A stretch of DNA of 64,000 bases from Shimia sp051201625 (GTDB lineage Bacteria; Pseudomonadota; Alphaproteobacteria; Rhodobacterales; Rhodobacteraceae): contig NZ_CP179203.1 in the NCBI RefSeq assembly GCF_051201625.1, forward strand, positions 496,001-560,000, in the 5' to 3' direction. Positions 35,719 through 44,978 of this stretch are shown here, piece by piece; positions within the stretch are counted from its first letter, which is position 1, and the number at the start of each line of letters is the position of its first letter. The notes beneath the pieces are model-generated. The model was given only the letters and a program-made list of their open reading frames with translations. It searched no databases and had not been told where the DNA came from. Made by a program: the position numbers and the translations under genes.

Positions 35719-37407
35719 TCAATTCAAAAGCCTTTTAGCGATAACCTGCGCCTGAATTTCTGCTGCGCCTTCGAATATATTCAGGATACGCGCGTCACAC
35801 AATATACGACTAATCTGGTACTCCAAGGCAAAGCCATTTCCACCATGAATTTGAAGGGCGTTGTCAGCGCAAGCCCAAGCTACCCGAGCGCTCAGAAGCT
35901 TAGCCATTCCCGCTTCGAGGTCGCAACGGCGGCCCGCGTCTTTTTCCCAAGCTGAATGATAGGTCAATTGCCGGACGATCATAATTTCGACTGCCATCAA
36001 AGCCAATTTACTAGCAACACGTGGGAAGTCGACGAGAGATTTACCAAATTGCCTGCGATCCTCGGCGTATTGCATGCCGACTTCCAATGCGTTTTGTGCC
36101 ACACCTATTGCGCGCGCTGCGGTTTGTATTCGTGCGGCTTCAAAGGTCTTCATCAATTGCTTGAAGCCCTCGCCCTTTTTTTCACCCAACAAACTCTTGC
36201 CCTTGACCTTAAAGCCATCAAAAGCCAACTCGTATTCCTTCATTCCACGATATCCGAGCACTTCAATCTCACCACCTGTGATGCCTTCGTCTGGGAAGGG
36301 GGTTGAGTCATCACCCGGTGTTTTTTCGGCGAGAAACATTGACAAGCCACGATGATCCACCGAAGTCGGATCCGTGCGTGCAAGAAGAGTCATCACGTGC
36401 GTCCGTGCGGCGTGAGTGATCCAAGTCTTATTGCCAGTGATCTCCCAATCGCCATCAGTGCTTTGGACTGCGCGAGTGCGTAAGCTGCCAAGGTCAGAGC
36501 CAGTGTTGGGTTCGGAAAAAACTGCAGTTGGCAAAATTTCGGCAGAGGCAAGCTTGGGAAGCCAATAGTCTTTTTGTGCGTTGGTACCGCCGCTTTCAAT
36601 CAGCTCAGCGGCTATTTCTGACCGCGTACCAAGCGAGCCAACCCCTATGTACCCGCGTGACAATTCTTCAGAGACAACGACCATGGATGCCTTTGACAAA
36701 CCTAGACCGCCATACTCTTCCGGAATAGTTAGGCCAAACACGCCCATTTCACCTAATTCTTTTATAATTTCATGCGGTATCAATTCATCCTTTAGATGCC
36801 ATTCGTGAGCATTTGGACTGACGCGGTCATCAGCATATCTGCGGAATTGTTCGCGAATCATTTCTAATTCATCGTCAAGACCGGTAGTACCAAAGGTAGC
36901 GTGCCCTTTATTGTTTTGCATTAAAGCAACCAATTGCAAACGTGCCGCCTGCGAATTTCCCTGATCGCACAACGTCGTAATTTCAGGCGTCATGAGGGCG
37001 CGCACGTCGCGCTGCGACAGACCAAGATCTTGAAGCCGAACAATCTCATTTTGGCTCATGGATATGCCACCACAGATCTGCAAAAGATATTCGCCAAATG
37101 CGATTTGATGGATCAGTTGCTCCAATTCACCGAAGGCATTGTCAGACTGTAGCCGCTCAGCCCAAGCCTGCATCTGGTAAAGGGATTGAGCGTATGTAGC
37201 AAGCCATGCCAATCCGTGTGCAGCTGTCTGATTTTGTTCAATTAATTCTGCGGACACCTTACCGCCTCTCAAAACAACTTCTCGCACCCGCGACGTCGCA
37301 GTTTTGAGAATGTTTTCGACAGGCTCCAAAGCTAATCTGGTTAAATCTAGCAGACCGGGGATCGTGGTCTGGTTCGCCATTGTCGGGTCCTGTCCATCAT
37401 GAGCCAT
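35719..37407 (-). CDS. mcd: Acyl-CoA dehydrogenase with N-terminal extension, probable methylsuccinyl-CoA dehydrogenase
   Basis: This FAD-dependent enzyme of 553-562 residues is longer than ordinary acyl-CoA dehydrogenases (about 380) because of an N-terminal helical extension of roughly 150 residues (AHGLAWLATYAQSLYQMQAWAERL, QIAFGEYL). That extension is typical of methylsuccinyl-CoA dehydrogenase of the ethylmalonyl-CoA acetate-assimilation pathway. The core has TGSDLGSLRTRA, GNKTWITHAA, the RRQFGKSLVDFP segment and the C-terminal IHGGNGFALEYQISR. Two starts are possible (37407 and 37380). No other ethylmalonyl-CoA gene is in the window, so the call rests on architecture. Confidence 0.75.
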   Translation of the reverse strand: MAHDGQDPTMANQTTIPGLLDLTRLALEPVENILKTATSRVREVVLRGGKVSAELIEQNQTAAHGLAWLATYAQSLYQMQAWAERLQSDNAFGELEQLIHQIAFGEYLLQICGGISMSQNEIVRLQDLGLSQRDVRALMTPEITTLCDQGNSQAARLQLVALMQNNKGHATFGTTGLDDELEMIREQFRRYADDRVSPNAHEWHLKDELIPHEIIKELGEMGVFGLTIPEEYGGLGLSKASMVVVSEELSRGYIGVGSLGTRSEIAAELIESGGTNAQKDYWLPKLASAEILPTAVFSEPNTGSDLGSLRTRAVQSTDGDWEITGNKTWITHAARTHVMTLLARTDPTSVDHRGLSMFLAEKTPGDDSTPFPDEGITGGEIEVLGYRGMKEYELAFDGFKVKGKSLLGEKKGEGFKQLMKTFEAARIQTAARAIGVAQNALEVGMQYAEDRRQFGKSLVDFPRVASKLALMAVEIMIVRQLTYHSAWEKDAGRRCDLEAGMAKLLSARVAWACADNALQIHGGNGFALEYQISRILCDARILNIFEGAAEIQAQVIAKRLLN

Positions 37408-37549
37408 TGGTGTTCATCCTCTTTTGCTGCAGTGTGACATAAGTACTTTGCAGATGCAGCGCAATAAAAATACGAAAAAATAGTTATTTTTGATCAATTA
37501 TTGCGCATCCATATTTTGCGAGTGCTCGATAAACAGCTTATAGCAAAGT

Positions 37550-38317
37550 ATGGTTAGTTTACTGACAGAATTTGGGCCAGAGGTTCTCTTTTATTCTTTT
37601 TTAATTGCAATTTTTGCCGGTATAATCAAGGGGTTGGTTGGTCTTGGCATGCCAACGGTCTTGATCTCAGGACTCAGTACAATTCTGTCACCAGAATGGG
37701 CCCTTGCTGGATTGATTGTTCCAACATTGGTCACGAATGGCGTTCAGGCGCTGCGACAGGGGCGCAGAGCGGCGTATGCGTCAGTGGTAAGGTTTCGATA
37801 TTTTTTGATTTATGGTGGATTTGCACTGGTGATTAGCGCACAGTTTACACGGATTTTGCCGCACAATCTGTTCCTTCTTTTGATCGGGTTATCTGTCAGC
37901 GTGTTTGCAATCGTCCAACTCGCTGGTCTTAAATTTACAATCCGTACACATTCTAAAAAAAGCGCTGCGAGTTTTGGACTGACCGCTGGATTAGTTGGTG
38001 GCATTTCCGGAGTTTGGGGGCCTCCAACAGTAGCATATCTGACGGCCCTTGGGACTGAAAAAAAGGAGCAGCTACGGGTTCAGGGTGTTATCTATGGTTT
38101 AGGTGCCATGGTGTTATTTTTTGCACATCTTGGATCTGGTATATTAAATGCGAAAACAATTCTCTTTTCGATATTTCTTGTCGTGCCTAGCTTACTCGGT
38201 ATGTGGTGTGGAAGTCGAATGAATGACCGGATCGACCAATCAATATTTCGAACTCTGACGTTGCTTATTCTCACTGTTGCAGGGCTTAATCTGATACTGC
38301 GTGCACTTCTTGGATAA
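37550..38317 (+). CDS. TauE/SafE family membrane permease
   Basis: This 255-residue integral membrane protein has about eight helices and the family's repeated motif. The first copy is GLVGLGMPTVLISGLS near residue 28 and the second GLVGGISGVWGPPTVAYL near residue 150. The family exports sulfite, sulfoacetate or related organic anions, but the substrate here is not indicated. It is divergent from the acyl-CoA dehydrogenase gene. Confidence 0.87.
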   Translation: MVSLLTEFGPEVLFYSFLIAIFAGIIKGLVGLGMPTVLISGLSTILSPEWALAGLIVPTLVTNGVQALRQGRRAAYASVVRFRYFLIYGGFALVISAQFTRILPHNLFLLLIGLSVSVFAIVQLAGLKFTIRTHSKKSAASFGLTAGLVGGISGVWGPPTVAYLTALGTEKKEQLRVQGVIYGLGAMVLFFAHLGSGILNAKTILFSIFLVVPSLLGMWCGSRMNDRIDQSIFRTLTLLILTVAGLNLILRALLG

Positions 38318-38383
38318 TGTTATTCGACGCTTGCTGGAACCTAATTTGACGATACTATGGCGGCGTAAAAGTGGGAACTTGCC

Positions 38384-39475
38384 TTGATCCAATCCGAAAC
38401 AACAACACGCATTTCGTCTGTCAGCCTTGGCGTAATCGCAATTATTGCGACGGGTTGGTTTCTACGGGTTGCGCAACCCGTTCTGGTTCCAATTGTTTTG
38501 GGTGCACTCGTGGCGTTCTTAATGGATGGCGTTTCACGTGAACTGGAGCGTATTCCATTTTATTCAAGGGTCATACCTAAATGGTTGCATATGACGATGA
38601 CGACGATTGTATTTTTTTTAATTCTGATGGTTGGTGTAGGGTTTTTCGTCCGGAACCTTGAACCAGTTGTACGGGCCATTCCACAATATGCAGAATCTCT
38701 TTCTGGTACCGTGTCGAATATTGCTGCGCGATTTGATTACGAAATTGAACTTACTTGGAAGTCATTAGATCGCGTAATTTTTGATAACATCGATCTGCAG
38801 TTGGTGATCCGACACACTTTGAATTCCGTCAGTTACACTATCGGATACATGGTTTTGGTGTTCCTATATGCGATCCTGTTTCTTATTGAGCGAAACAACA
38901 TTTCTAGCAAGTTAGCAGCTATATTCCCTGAGCCAAAAGTTCGCAAAACTGTCTGGCACACCGTTGACCTCATCACGAATCAAATTGGAATGTATTTTAC
39001 AACAAAGACAATGGTGAACGCGGTTTTGGGCGTAATTTGCTGGTTTATATTTTTACTTTTTGGAGTTGAGTTTGCCGCATTTTTCGCAGTCTTAACTGCA
39101 ATCTTTAATTATATTCCGTATGTTGGAAGTTGGATTGCGATGGCGCTTCCAATGTTGTTTGCTCTTGGCAGTTTCGGTTTTGGTATCCACACTCTCGTTT
39201 TGTTTTGCTTGCTGAGTGCTGCTCAGTTTGGAGTAGGTTCTTTTTGGGAACCCCGTCTAATGGGCCGGTCAATGAACCTTAGTCCGGTGATCGTTATGGT
39301 TTCACTGGCGGTTTGGACTGCGATCTGGGGCTTAATCGGGGCCATACTTTCCGTAATTCTGACATCTGCAATCATGACGATTTTATCGTTCTACCGACCA
39401 ACCCGACCCGTGGCAATTTTACTTACGAATACTGGGGAAATCCCTAGTCACCAGGCTGACGTATCGGAGGGTTAA
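38384..39475 (+). CDS. AI-2E (PerM/YdiK) family transporter
   Basis: This 363-residue membrane protein has about eight helices: an N-terminal pair, a large loop (about 70-150) and a C-terminal helical bundle with FAAFFAVLTAIFNYIPYVGSW, the conserved AI-2E family segment. The start is TTG. The family includes autoinducer-2 exporters and Na+/H+ antiporters, so the substrate is unknown. Its stop overlaps the convergent DUF2478 gene by four bases. Confidence 0.85.
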   Translation: MIQSETTTRISSVSLGVIAIIATGWFLRVAQPVLVPIVLGALVAFLMDGVSRELERIPFYSRVIPKWLHMTMTTIVFFLILMVGVGFFVRNLEPVVRAIPQYAESLSGTVSNIAARFDYEIELTWKSLDRVIFDNIDLQLVIRHTLNSVSYTIGYMVLVFLYAILFLIERNNISSKLAAIFPEPKVRKTVWHTVDLITNQIGMYFTTKTMVNAVLGVICWFIFLLFGVEFAAFFAVLTAIFNYIPYVGSWIAMALPMLFALGSFGFGIHTLVLFCLLSAAQFGVGSFWEPRLMGRSMNLSPVIVMVSLAVWTAIWGLIGAILSVILTSAIMTILSFYRPTRPVAILLTNTGEIPSHQADVSEG

Positions 39476-39981
39476 GTGGTGTTCACGCTGTCAAACCATT
39501 CCAAAAGGGCATCTATCGTGGCATCCACGCAAGTGGCGGTTCCACCAGAAAATTTACTGAACGCGTCTGCGTTTAAGGGATTTGTACCCGCGATCACTAC
39601 TGCACCACTCGCTGCTGCCTCTGCCAGCAGGTCGCGAAAACCACCTCCTTCAGCCTCTTGCTTTCCAAACTTATTTAGTAGGAAGATATCATAAGGCGTT
39701 TTGAGGCTACGTCCTACTTCGTTCACGGCGGTAGCCAATGCGTCTGGATCAAGACGACAGCCGCGCGCCTCTTTACCAAGATACTGGGAAATTCGGATTA
39801 ATGGGCCGTCAGGTAGCACTTGAACATCCATGTCACAATGTCGCTCGGTTTCGCAACCGGAGTTGATTTGGACGATCCCACGCGTTTCAAGACCAAGTTC
39901 TTTGAAACGATAGGCAAGTTCAGTGAGTAGGAGATCCAACTCGCCGCGCCCGTGTGCTTTGGTGTAGGCTATTTTTAACAT
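39472..39981 (-). CDS. DUF2478 family protein
   Basis: This 169-residue soluble protein resembles NTPases of the DUF2478 family. A C-D-x-D-like segment sits in RHCDMDVQVLPDG, with ISQYLGKEARGCRLD and the conserved DIFLLNKFGKQEAEGGGFRDLLAEA (a KFG-x-x-E-x-E-G-G-G-x-R motif). Members often occur near molybdate transport genes; none is present here. Function is unknown. Confidence 0.8.
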   Translation of the reverse strand: MLKIAYTKAHGRGELDLLLTELAYRFKELGLETRGIVQINSGCETERHCDMDVQVLPDGPLIRISQYLGKEARGCRLDPDALATAVNEVGRSLKTPYDIFLLNKFGKQEAEGGGFRDLLAEAAASGAVVIAGTNPLNADAFSKFSGGTATCVDATIDALLEWFDSVNTT

Positions 39982-40021
39982 GTAACGACTTCCTATCGAC
40001 CGCGCTAATTCATTGGCCCAG

Positions 40022-40456
40022 TTAACTCATAAGTGATTTTGGCAGGAGGCGACCTATTAATGAAACAAGGAACGCTGTGCTGATGCCAAAACACAAAATA
40101 CCTGTGATACCTCCAAAGGCTCCAAAGACGCGGTATCCAATTGGCAATGTTATATCGCCGTAGCCAACCGTCGTGTAGGTAACCAAGGAAAAATAAAGTG
40201 CGTTGAACCAATAGTCGAATGCGCCCATGAATATCAGGACGCGTGCCCATAGCCAGACTTGAAGCGTATGCGAAAATACCATTGCGCCAAATGCACCGCT
40301 TACATAAAAAGCTGCTTGTAAAGATTTTCGATACTTGCCGACTACCGGTTCCAGTATTGCGAGCAAGCGGATGCCTATCACAAGCATACCGACGTGAATC
40401 AGAGCGCACCCCCCCAAAACTATCGATCCCCAAAAAAGTTGGTTGATTTGCCCCAA
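40022..40456 (-). CDS. Two-pore-helix type ion channel, K+ selectivity filter
   Basis: This 144-residue membrane protein has about four hydrophobic segments (8-30, 48-68, 70-90 and 108-138) and an intact potassium filter TTVGYGD at 95-101. There is no C-terminal RCK domain. The start is TTG with GGGGAG seven bases upstream. It is probably a small ungated or voltage-independent K+ channel of the Ion_trans_2 family. Confidence 0.85.
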   Translation of the reverse strand: MGQINQLFWGSIVLGGCALIHVGMLVIGIRLLAILEPVVGKYRKSLQAAFYVSGAFGAMVFSHTLQVWLWARVLIFMGAFDYWFNALYFSLVTYTTVGYGDITLPIGYRVFGAFGGITGILCFGISTAFLVSLIGRLLPKSLMS

Positions 40457-41478
40457 TAGTATTCTCCCCGAATTGTAACTTGTATTAGATTAGTTGGTCT
40501 GACGGAGTGGCTTCAAGCAGGGATTGCGATTAGGCTTTGATTGATGTGGTTGCGACGTAGCTAAGGTCCACCTTCGGCAGGATATTTAAATAGTGTTTGC
40601 ATTGAAAAATTGATTAGCTGGTTGGTCGTCAGCGTTCTTGGGGAGCAATGTTTAGTACATGTTTACAAAGATTGTTCACCTTCGGGTACCGTATTGTTTT
40701 GCGCCAAAGATATTTATAAATAATTAAAAAAACTTAGACCCTGCATCTAAGAATTGGATTTAAGCTAATCAGGCCTTCACTGGAGGACGCATGAATTTAT
40801 GATGTGGCAAGTGATGCCTGAAATTGTCACCGAGTGATTACAGTGCAAATTGAAACCAATTAGTGATACTCAACCCACGGCGTTGGAAAATCTATTCCAC
40901 AGGCCACAGAACTCCCTCCAACGCGAACTACGAAATTCGGTCCATTAAGGTACACAGAACGCGACCCTTTAGTTTTAGCATTTCAGCGCGAGCCTTTAAG
41001 TTGTTTTGCAAAGTGATCAGTTAAGCCTTTTGAGCATAAAGTCTGAGTTAAATTGATAAAAGAAAACCGGCGGTAAAGCCTTAAGTGCGCTAAAATATAG
41101 CTTCAGAAAATTTAACAAAATTCTCTTTATGTCTCCCAGCCTAGGAGACGTCCTTGTTTAGGGGAAGGAAGGTTTTTTACGCTAAGTCTAAAAATCTTCC
41201 AAGCTAAGAAGCTCACAATCGCTTACATTAATAATACAATTATGCGCCATTTTCAGCCAGCCTGAATGTTCACCTAAATCGCAATCAATACGTTTATCGC
41301 AAAATCTGCCTCGTAATGCCGATCAAATAAGTGTTTTTATATGACGAAAAAGGTACTTATGAACGCAGTGGTAATGCTGGTAAGTCTAGGCCGTTAAGGA
41401 AGTACGAATTGCTTTCGTCGCTGATTTCCAAAACCGCCTGATGATCCTCTTCGTTGGACACAACAACTTGTTCAGTAC
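40457..41478. other. Long AT-rich interval without recognised gene
   Basis: About 1 kb without convincing genes. On the minus strand a 41-codon open stretch at 40860-40982 reads GSRSVYLNGPNFVVRVGG...FPTPWVEYH, which looks protein-like, but it has no ATG and an in-frame TGA upstream. It could be the end of a decayed gene. On the plus strand at 41360 a 12-codon frame (MNAVVMLVSLGR) is too short to call. Confidence 0.45.
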
Positions 41479-42258
41479 TTAATCTTTTATCATGTTTTTT
41501 GCCTCAGAGGATAAGGCTCGAGCGCCGTTAGCAAGGATCAGAGTATCAATTCCCACGGCAACGAAAGTAACGCTCTTTTCGATATATTTACGCATGCTGT
41601 CTGACGTAAGTGTGAGAATTCCTGAGGGTTTACCTGCAGTGTGAATGCGCTGGATCGCATCATCAATGGCGTCGATTACATCTGGATGATCTAAGTTGCC
41701 TGGGTGGCCCATGTCTGCAGAGAGATCTGCTGGTCCGATAAACACCCCATCGACGCCGACAACCGCTAAAATCTCATCCAGATTATCTAATGCGGTTTGG
41801 CTTTCAGCTTGTACAAGCAAGCAAACTTGGTCGTTTGCAGTTTCTACATAATCAGCGATTTCCCCAAACTTGCTAACCCGATTTCCCGTCGCACCCATGC
41901 CGCGAATCCCAACGGGTGGGTAGCGGCATGCGCGCACTAGATCTTTGGCTTGATCTGCAGTTTCGACCATAGGGACCAAAACTGTTTGCGCACCTACATC
42001 AAGTACTTGCTTGATCATCCAGGCCTCACCTATTGGAATGCGAACGACAGGATGGCTATCCGTCACCTGTATGGCGCGCACCTGATCACAGATGCTGCGA
42101 ATATCGTTTGGACCGTGCTCACCATCGATCACTAGCCAATCGAAACCGGTCAACGCCATCAGTTCGGCGGCGCCGCCATCTGCTATACCAAGCCAACATC
42201 CGATCTGTTGTCGATTTTTCGAGATTGCGTATTTGAACACATTAGTAGGGGCAGGCAT
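41479..42258 (-). CDS. HpcH/HpaI family aldolase
   Basis: This class II pyruvate-dependent aldolase of about 259 residues is related to 4-hydroxy-2-oxoheptanedioate and 2-keto-3-deoxy-L-rhamnonate aldolases. TIM-barrel motifs include WLVIDGEHGPND, VPMVETADQAK with the metal-ligand glutamate region, VQAESQTALDNL and VFIGPADLSADMGHPG. The ATG at 42258 has AAGGAT upstream. It is divergent from the Rieske oxygenase, suggesting a joint role in degradation of a ring or acid compound. Confidence 0.87.
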   Translation of the reverse strand: MPAPTNVFKYAISKNRQQIGCWLGIADGGAAELMALTGFDWLVIDGEHGPNDIRSICDQVRAIQVTDSHPVVRIPIGEAWMIKQVLDVGAQTVLVPMVETADQAKDLVRACRYPPVGIRGMGATGNRVSKFGEIADYVETANDQVCLLVQAESQTALDNLDEILAVVGVDGVFIGPADLSADMGHPGNLDHPDVIDAIDDAIQRIHTAGKPSGILTLTSDSMRKYIEKSVTFVAVGIDTLILANGARALSSEAKNMIKD

Positions 42259-42570
42259 CAGATATCCTTTTTTCAACAATAGCAGGATAATACTCCTACG
42301 CAGTGACGATTACGCTAACTTAGATCACAAAAAGACGCTATCGGTGTGATACCGACACTGGCAATATTTTGGAGTACGGTATTGGTAAGGATGCACCAAT
42401 CACTTACCCGTAAAATGTGGTGTCTATGTCGCTGACTTAATGTTTGACACAGTCTTTGATGACATTTGCACTACGGTTTAATATGGATTTTGTCACTTAC
42501 CTAGTTATGCAGTTTGGAGAGGGTGGATTGCGTTTTTTGGTACGTATCACCGACAATTGGAGGGATAATG
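42259..42570. promoter_or_regulatory. Shared upstream region of the aldolase and Rieske genes
   Basis: This 312-base interval between two divergent genes must hold both promoters. I see no strong palindrome or recognisable operator. GGAGGG at 42559-42564 is the ribosome-binding site of the Rieske gene. Confidence 0.4.
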
Positions 42571-43692
42571 ATGAAGCTTGAAGCCGTCGAAGCACTGCAG
42601 ACCATGACTTCCATTCCTTTTGAGCAGGCACGTGCGATGCCGGCTTCAGTGTATACGTCGCAGTCATTTCTAAATTTGGAGCTGGAGAAGATTTTTGCTA
42701 AAGACTGGTATTGCGTTGGTCGTGCCGACGCAGTCGCTTCTCAAGGAGACTATCTAACTTGCGATCTGGCTGGCACTCCTATTGTCGTTCTGCGGGACCA
42801 GGACGAACAATTACGCGCTATGTCAAACGTATGTTTGCACAGAATGTCGACTTTGTTGCAGGGACAAGGGAACGTGCGTGCGATCGTCTGCCCTTATCAT
42901 GCTTGGACCTATAATCTTAACGGTTCCCTTCGCGGTGCTCCCGCAATGGAATTAAATGAAGATTTTTGCAAAGATGTTTACAGGTTACCACAAGTTCGTT
43001 GTGAAGAATGGCAGGGCTTCATTCTAGTGACTTTGAACCCTGATGTTCTAGGGGCAAATGAGCAGCTGAAAGATATCGTGGGCTTGTGTAACGGATTTGA
43101 CATGGGGGCGTACAATCAGACGTTCTATGAGGAGCATATTTGGGACACAAATTGGAAAGTTCTCGCTGAAAACTTCATGGAGAGTTATCACTTGCCTGTA
43201 TGCCATGCGGGAACGATTGGTGGGTTAAGCAAACTTCAGGAAATGGTATGCCCCCCGGGCTCTGACGCGTTCAATTATCATACGATTCTCAAAGATGACA
43301 CGTTGAAAATTGCATTGGCTCACCCCGACAACAGGCGGTTAAAAGGTGATCTTAGGCGTACAACATTTTTGTTTGCGATTTATCCAAGTCTGATGATCAC
43401 TCTGACACCAGGCTATTTGTGGTATCTGTCTTTACATCCATTGGCTCCAGGAAAAGTTCATATCCGGTTTGGTGGTGGTATGAGCCCTGATTATGTAAAT
43501 GATGCTAATGCAAAAGCACATTTTGCGCGACTTAAAGATCTGTTAGACCGCGTTAATTTGGAGGATCGGGGATGCACCGAAAAAGTTTATCGCGGCTTGT
43601 CCTCTAAATTAAGTGTACCTGGTCATCTATCGCATTTGGAGCGGCCAAACTATGACTTTGCACAATATTTGATCAATCGCATTGATGCTTAA
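42571..43692 (+). CDS. Rieske-type ring-hydroxylating oxygenase, alpha subunit-like
   Basis: This protein of about 373 residues has the Rieske [2Fe-2S] motif C-x-H-x16-C-x2-H (CLH...CPYH, about residues 67-90) and a mononuclear iron site in NFMESYHLPVCH. These oxygenases hydroxylate or demethylate aromatic or quaternary-amine substrates with electrons from a separate reductase, which is not encoded nearby. Two adjacent ATGs exist; the second (42571) has the better spacing to GGAGGG. Its 3' end overlaps the convergent MltB-like gene by four bases. Confidence 0.87.
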   Translation: MKLEAVEALQTMTSIPFEQARAMPASVYTSQSFLNLELEKIFAKDWYCVGRADAVASQGDYLTCDLAGTPIVVLRDQDEQLRAMSNVCLHRMSTLLQGQGNVRAIVCPYHAWTYNLNGSLRGAPAMELNEDFCKDVYRLPQVRCEEWQGFILVTLNPDVLGANEQLKDIVGLCNGFDMGAYNQTFYEEHIWDTNWKVLAENFMESYHLPVCHAGTIGGLSKLQEMVCPPGSDAFNYHTILKDDTLKIALAHPDNRRLKGDLRRTTFLFAIYPSLMITLTPGYLWYLSLHPLAPGKVHIRFGGGMSPDYVNDANAKAHFARLKDLLDRVNLEDRGCTEKVYRGLSSKLSVPGHLSHLERPNYDFAQYLINRIDA

Positions 43693-44840
43693 CTCAAACT
43701 TTGAAGAAGAGCACGCGATGGGATGCCTGTGCTGGGTTGGCTTATGCTTTGTTGATAGGCGCCGACAGCTTCAAGGGTTTGTGTTCCGATCACGCCGTCT
43801 ACACCACCGGTATCAAATCCCTTGTTGGTTAGTCGCTCTTGTAAAGCAATACGATCTTTTTTAGTAAATCCGAATTCGTCCGGAGGGAATGTACCTTGTA
43901 GTGGCCCTCCACCGGCAATGCGATCAGCTAGGTGACCAACTCCAATCGCGTAAGCATCCGAATTATTATATCTTTTTAAAACATTGAAGTTATTAGAAAT
44001 TGAAAATCTAGGCCCTCCTTCCTGCGGCTGTATGGCCTTCCCATTGGATGCTCGTGTGCCGATTTCCGATCCCCAGCGAAGTCCGCGTGACCAGCCGTTT
44101 AGTTGAAGATAAGCGGCAGTTGATGCGAGCGCGTCCGAGGGGTCATCAGACCAGATGTCACGTCGGCCATCCCCAGTAAAGTCGACTGCAAAAGCCTGAT
44201 AAGAAGTGGGGATGAATTGGGTGTGCCCCATCGCTCCGGCCCAACTTCCGATCATACCCCCCACGGTAATGTCCCCAGCTTGCAGTATTTCCAGCGCCGC
44301 CGTGAGCTGTTTTTCAAAAAATGAGCCCCGTCTGCCATCGTAGGCCAAAGTTGATGTAGCGGAAATAGTTGGTACGTTGCCTCTCCTTTCTCCGTAAAAA
44401 CTCTCTAACCCCCAAATAGCGCAGATGATTTCCGCATCCACGCCATAGGTATTTTGCAGAGCCCTGAGTGTTAACTGGTGCCGCTTAAAAGCTAGGCGGC
44501 CTTTGCTAATACGTTCATCAGAGGCAGCGATTGAAAGGTAGTCCTCTAGACTGCGTTTGAATTCGGCCTGATTGCGATCTCGGTCGATTACTCCCGGTAA
44601 ATAACCCGCACTTCGGAAAGCAGAATTCAGAGTCGATTCTGAAATGCCCTTGGTCATGACGCGCTCGCGATAGGAAGATACCCATGCACTGTATCCGGAA
44701 TTTGGTACCGGGCGTAAATCTGCTGGCAAACCAGTAGGTGTGACGGCACTGCGTTGGGTGGGAGACACTGGTAGATTTGAACAAGCTGACAAGCCAATTG
44801 CCACACCTGTGAGAGTGAAAACACGTCGGTTAACTATCAT
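43689..44840 (-). CDS. Membrane-bound lytic murein transglycosylase, MltB-like lipoprotein
   Basis: This lipoprotein of about 383 residues has a twin-arginine-like N-terminus (MIVNRRVFTLTG) and a lipobox ending LSAC, which would anchor it in the outer membrane. The SLT_2 domain has the catalytic glutamate in IWGLESFYGE, GSWAGAMGHTQFIPTSY and a calcium-loop-like DFTGDGRRDIW. A C-terminal PG_binding_1 repeat ends the protein. It is paralogous to the soluble enzyme at 14952-16121. The ATG at 44840 is preferred over a hydrophobic 36-residue extension. Confidence 0.87.
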   Translation of the reverse strand: MIVNRRVFTLTGVAIGLSACSNLPVSPTQRSAVTPTGLPADLRPVPNSGYSAWVSSYRERVMTKGISESTLNSAFRSAGYLPGVIDRDRNQAEFKRSLEDYLSIAASDERISKGRLAFKRHQLTLRALQNTYGVDAEIICAIWGLESFYGERRGNVPTISATSTLAYDGRRGSFFEKQLTAALEILQAGDITVGGMIGSWAGAMGHTQFIPTSYQAFAVDFTGDGRRDIWSDDPSDALASTAAYLQLNGWSRGLRWGSEIGTRASNGKAIQPQEGGPRFSISNNFNVLKRYNNSDAYAIGVGHLADRIAGGGPLQGTFPPDEFGFTKKDRIALQERLTNKGFDTGGVDGVIGTQTLEAVGAYQQSISQPSTGIPSRALLQSLS

Positions 44841-44978
44841 GCCTTTGCCCGTGTAAATGTTGCGATGACGGATCTTTCGCAAACATTGCCAGAAACAAAA
44901 GACAAGGCCAAGTAGAAGGATGTTAAGTGAGGGACAGCCCCAAGCCATCCCCTTTAAAGGCTAAAAAAATGCGTCGGA

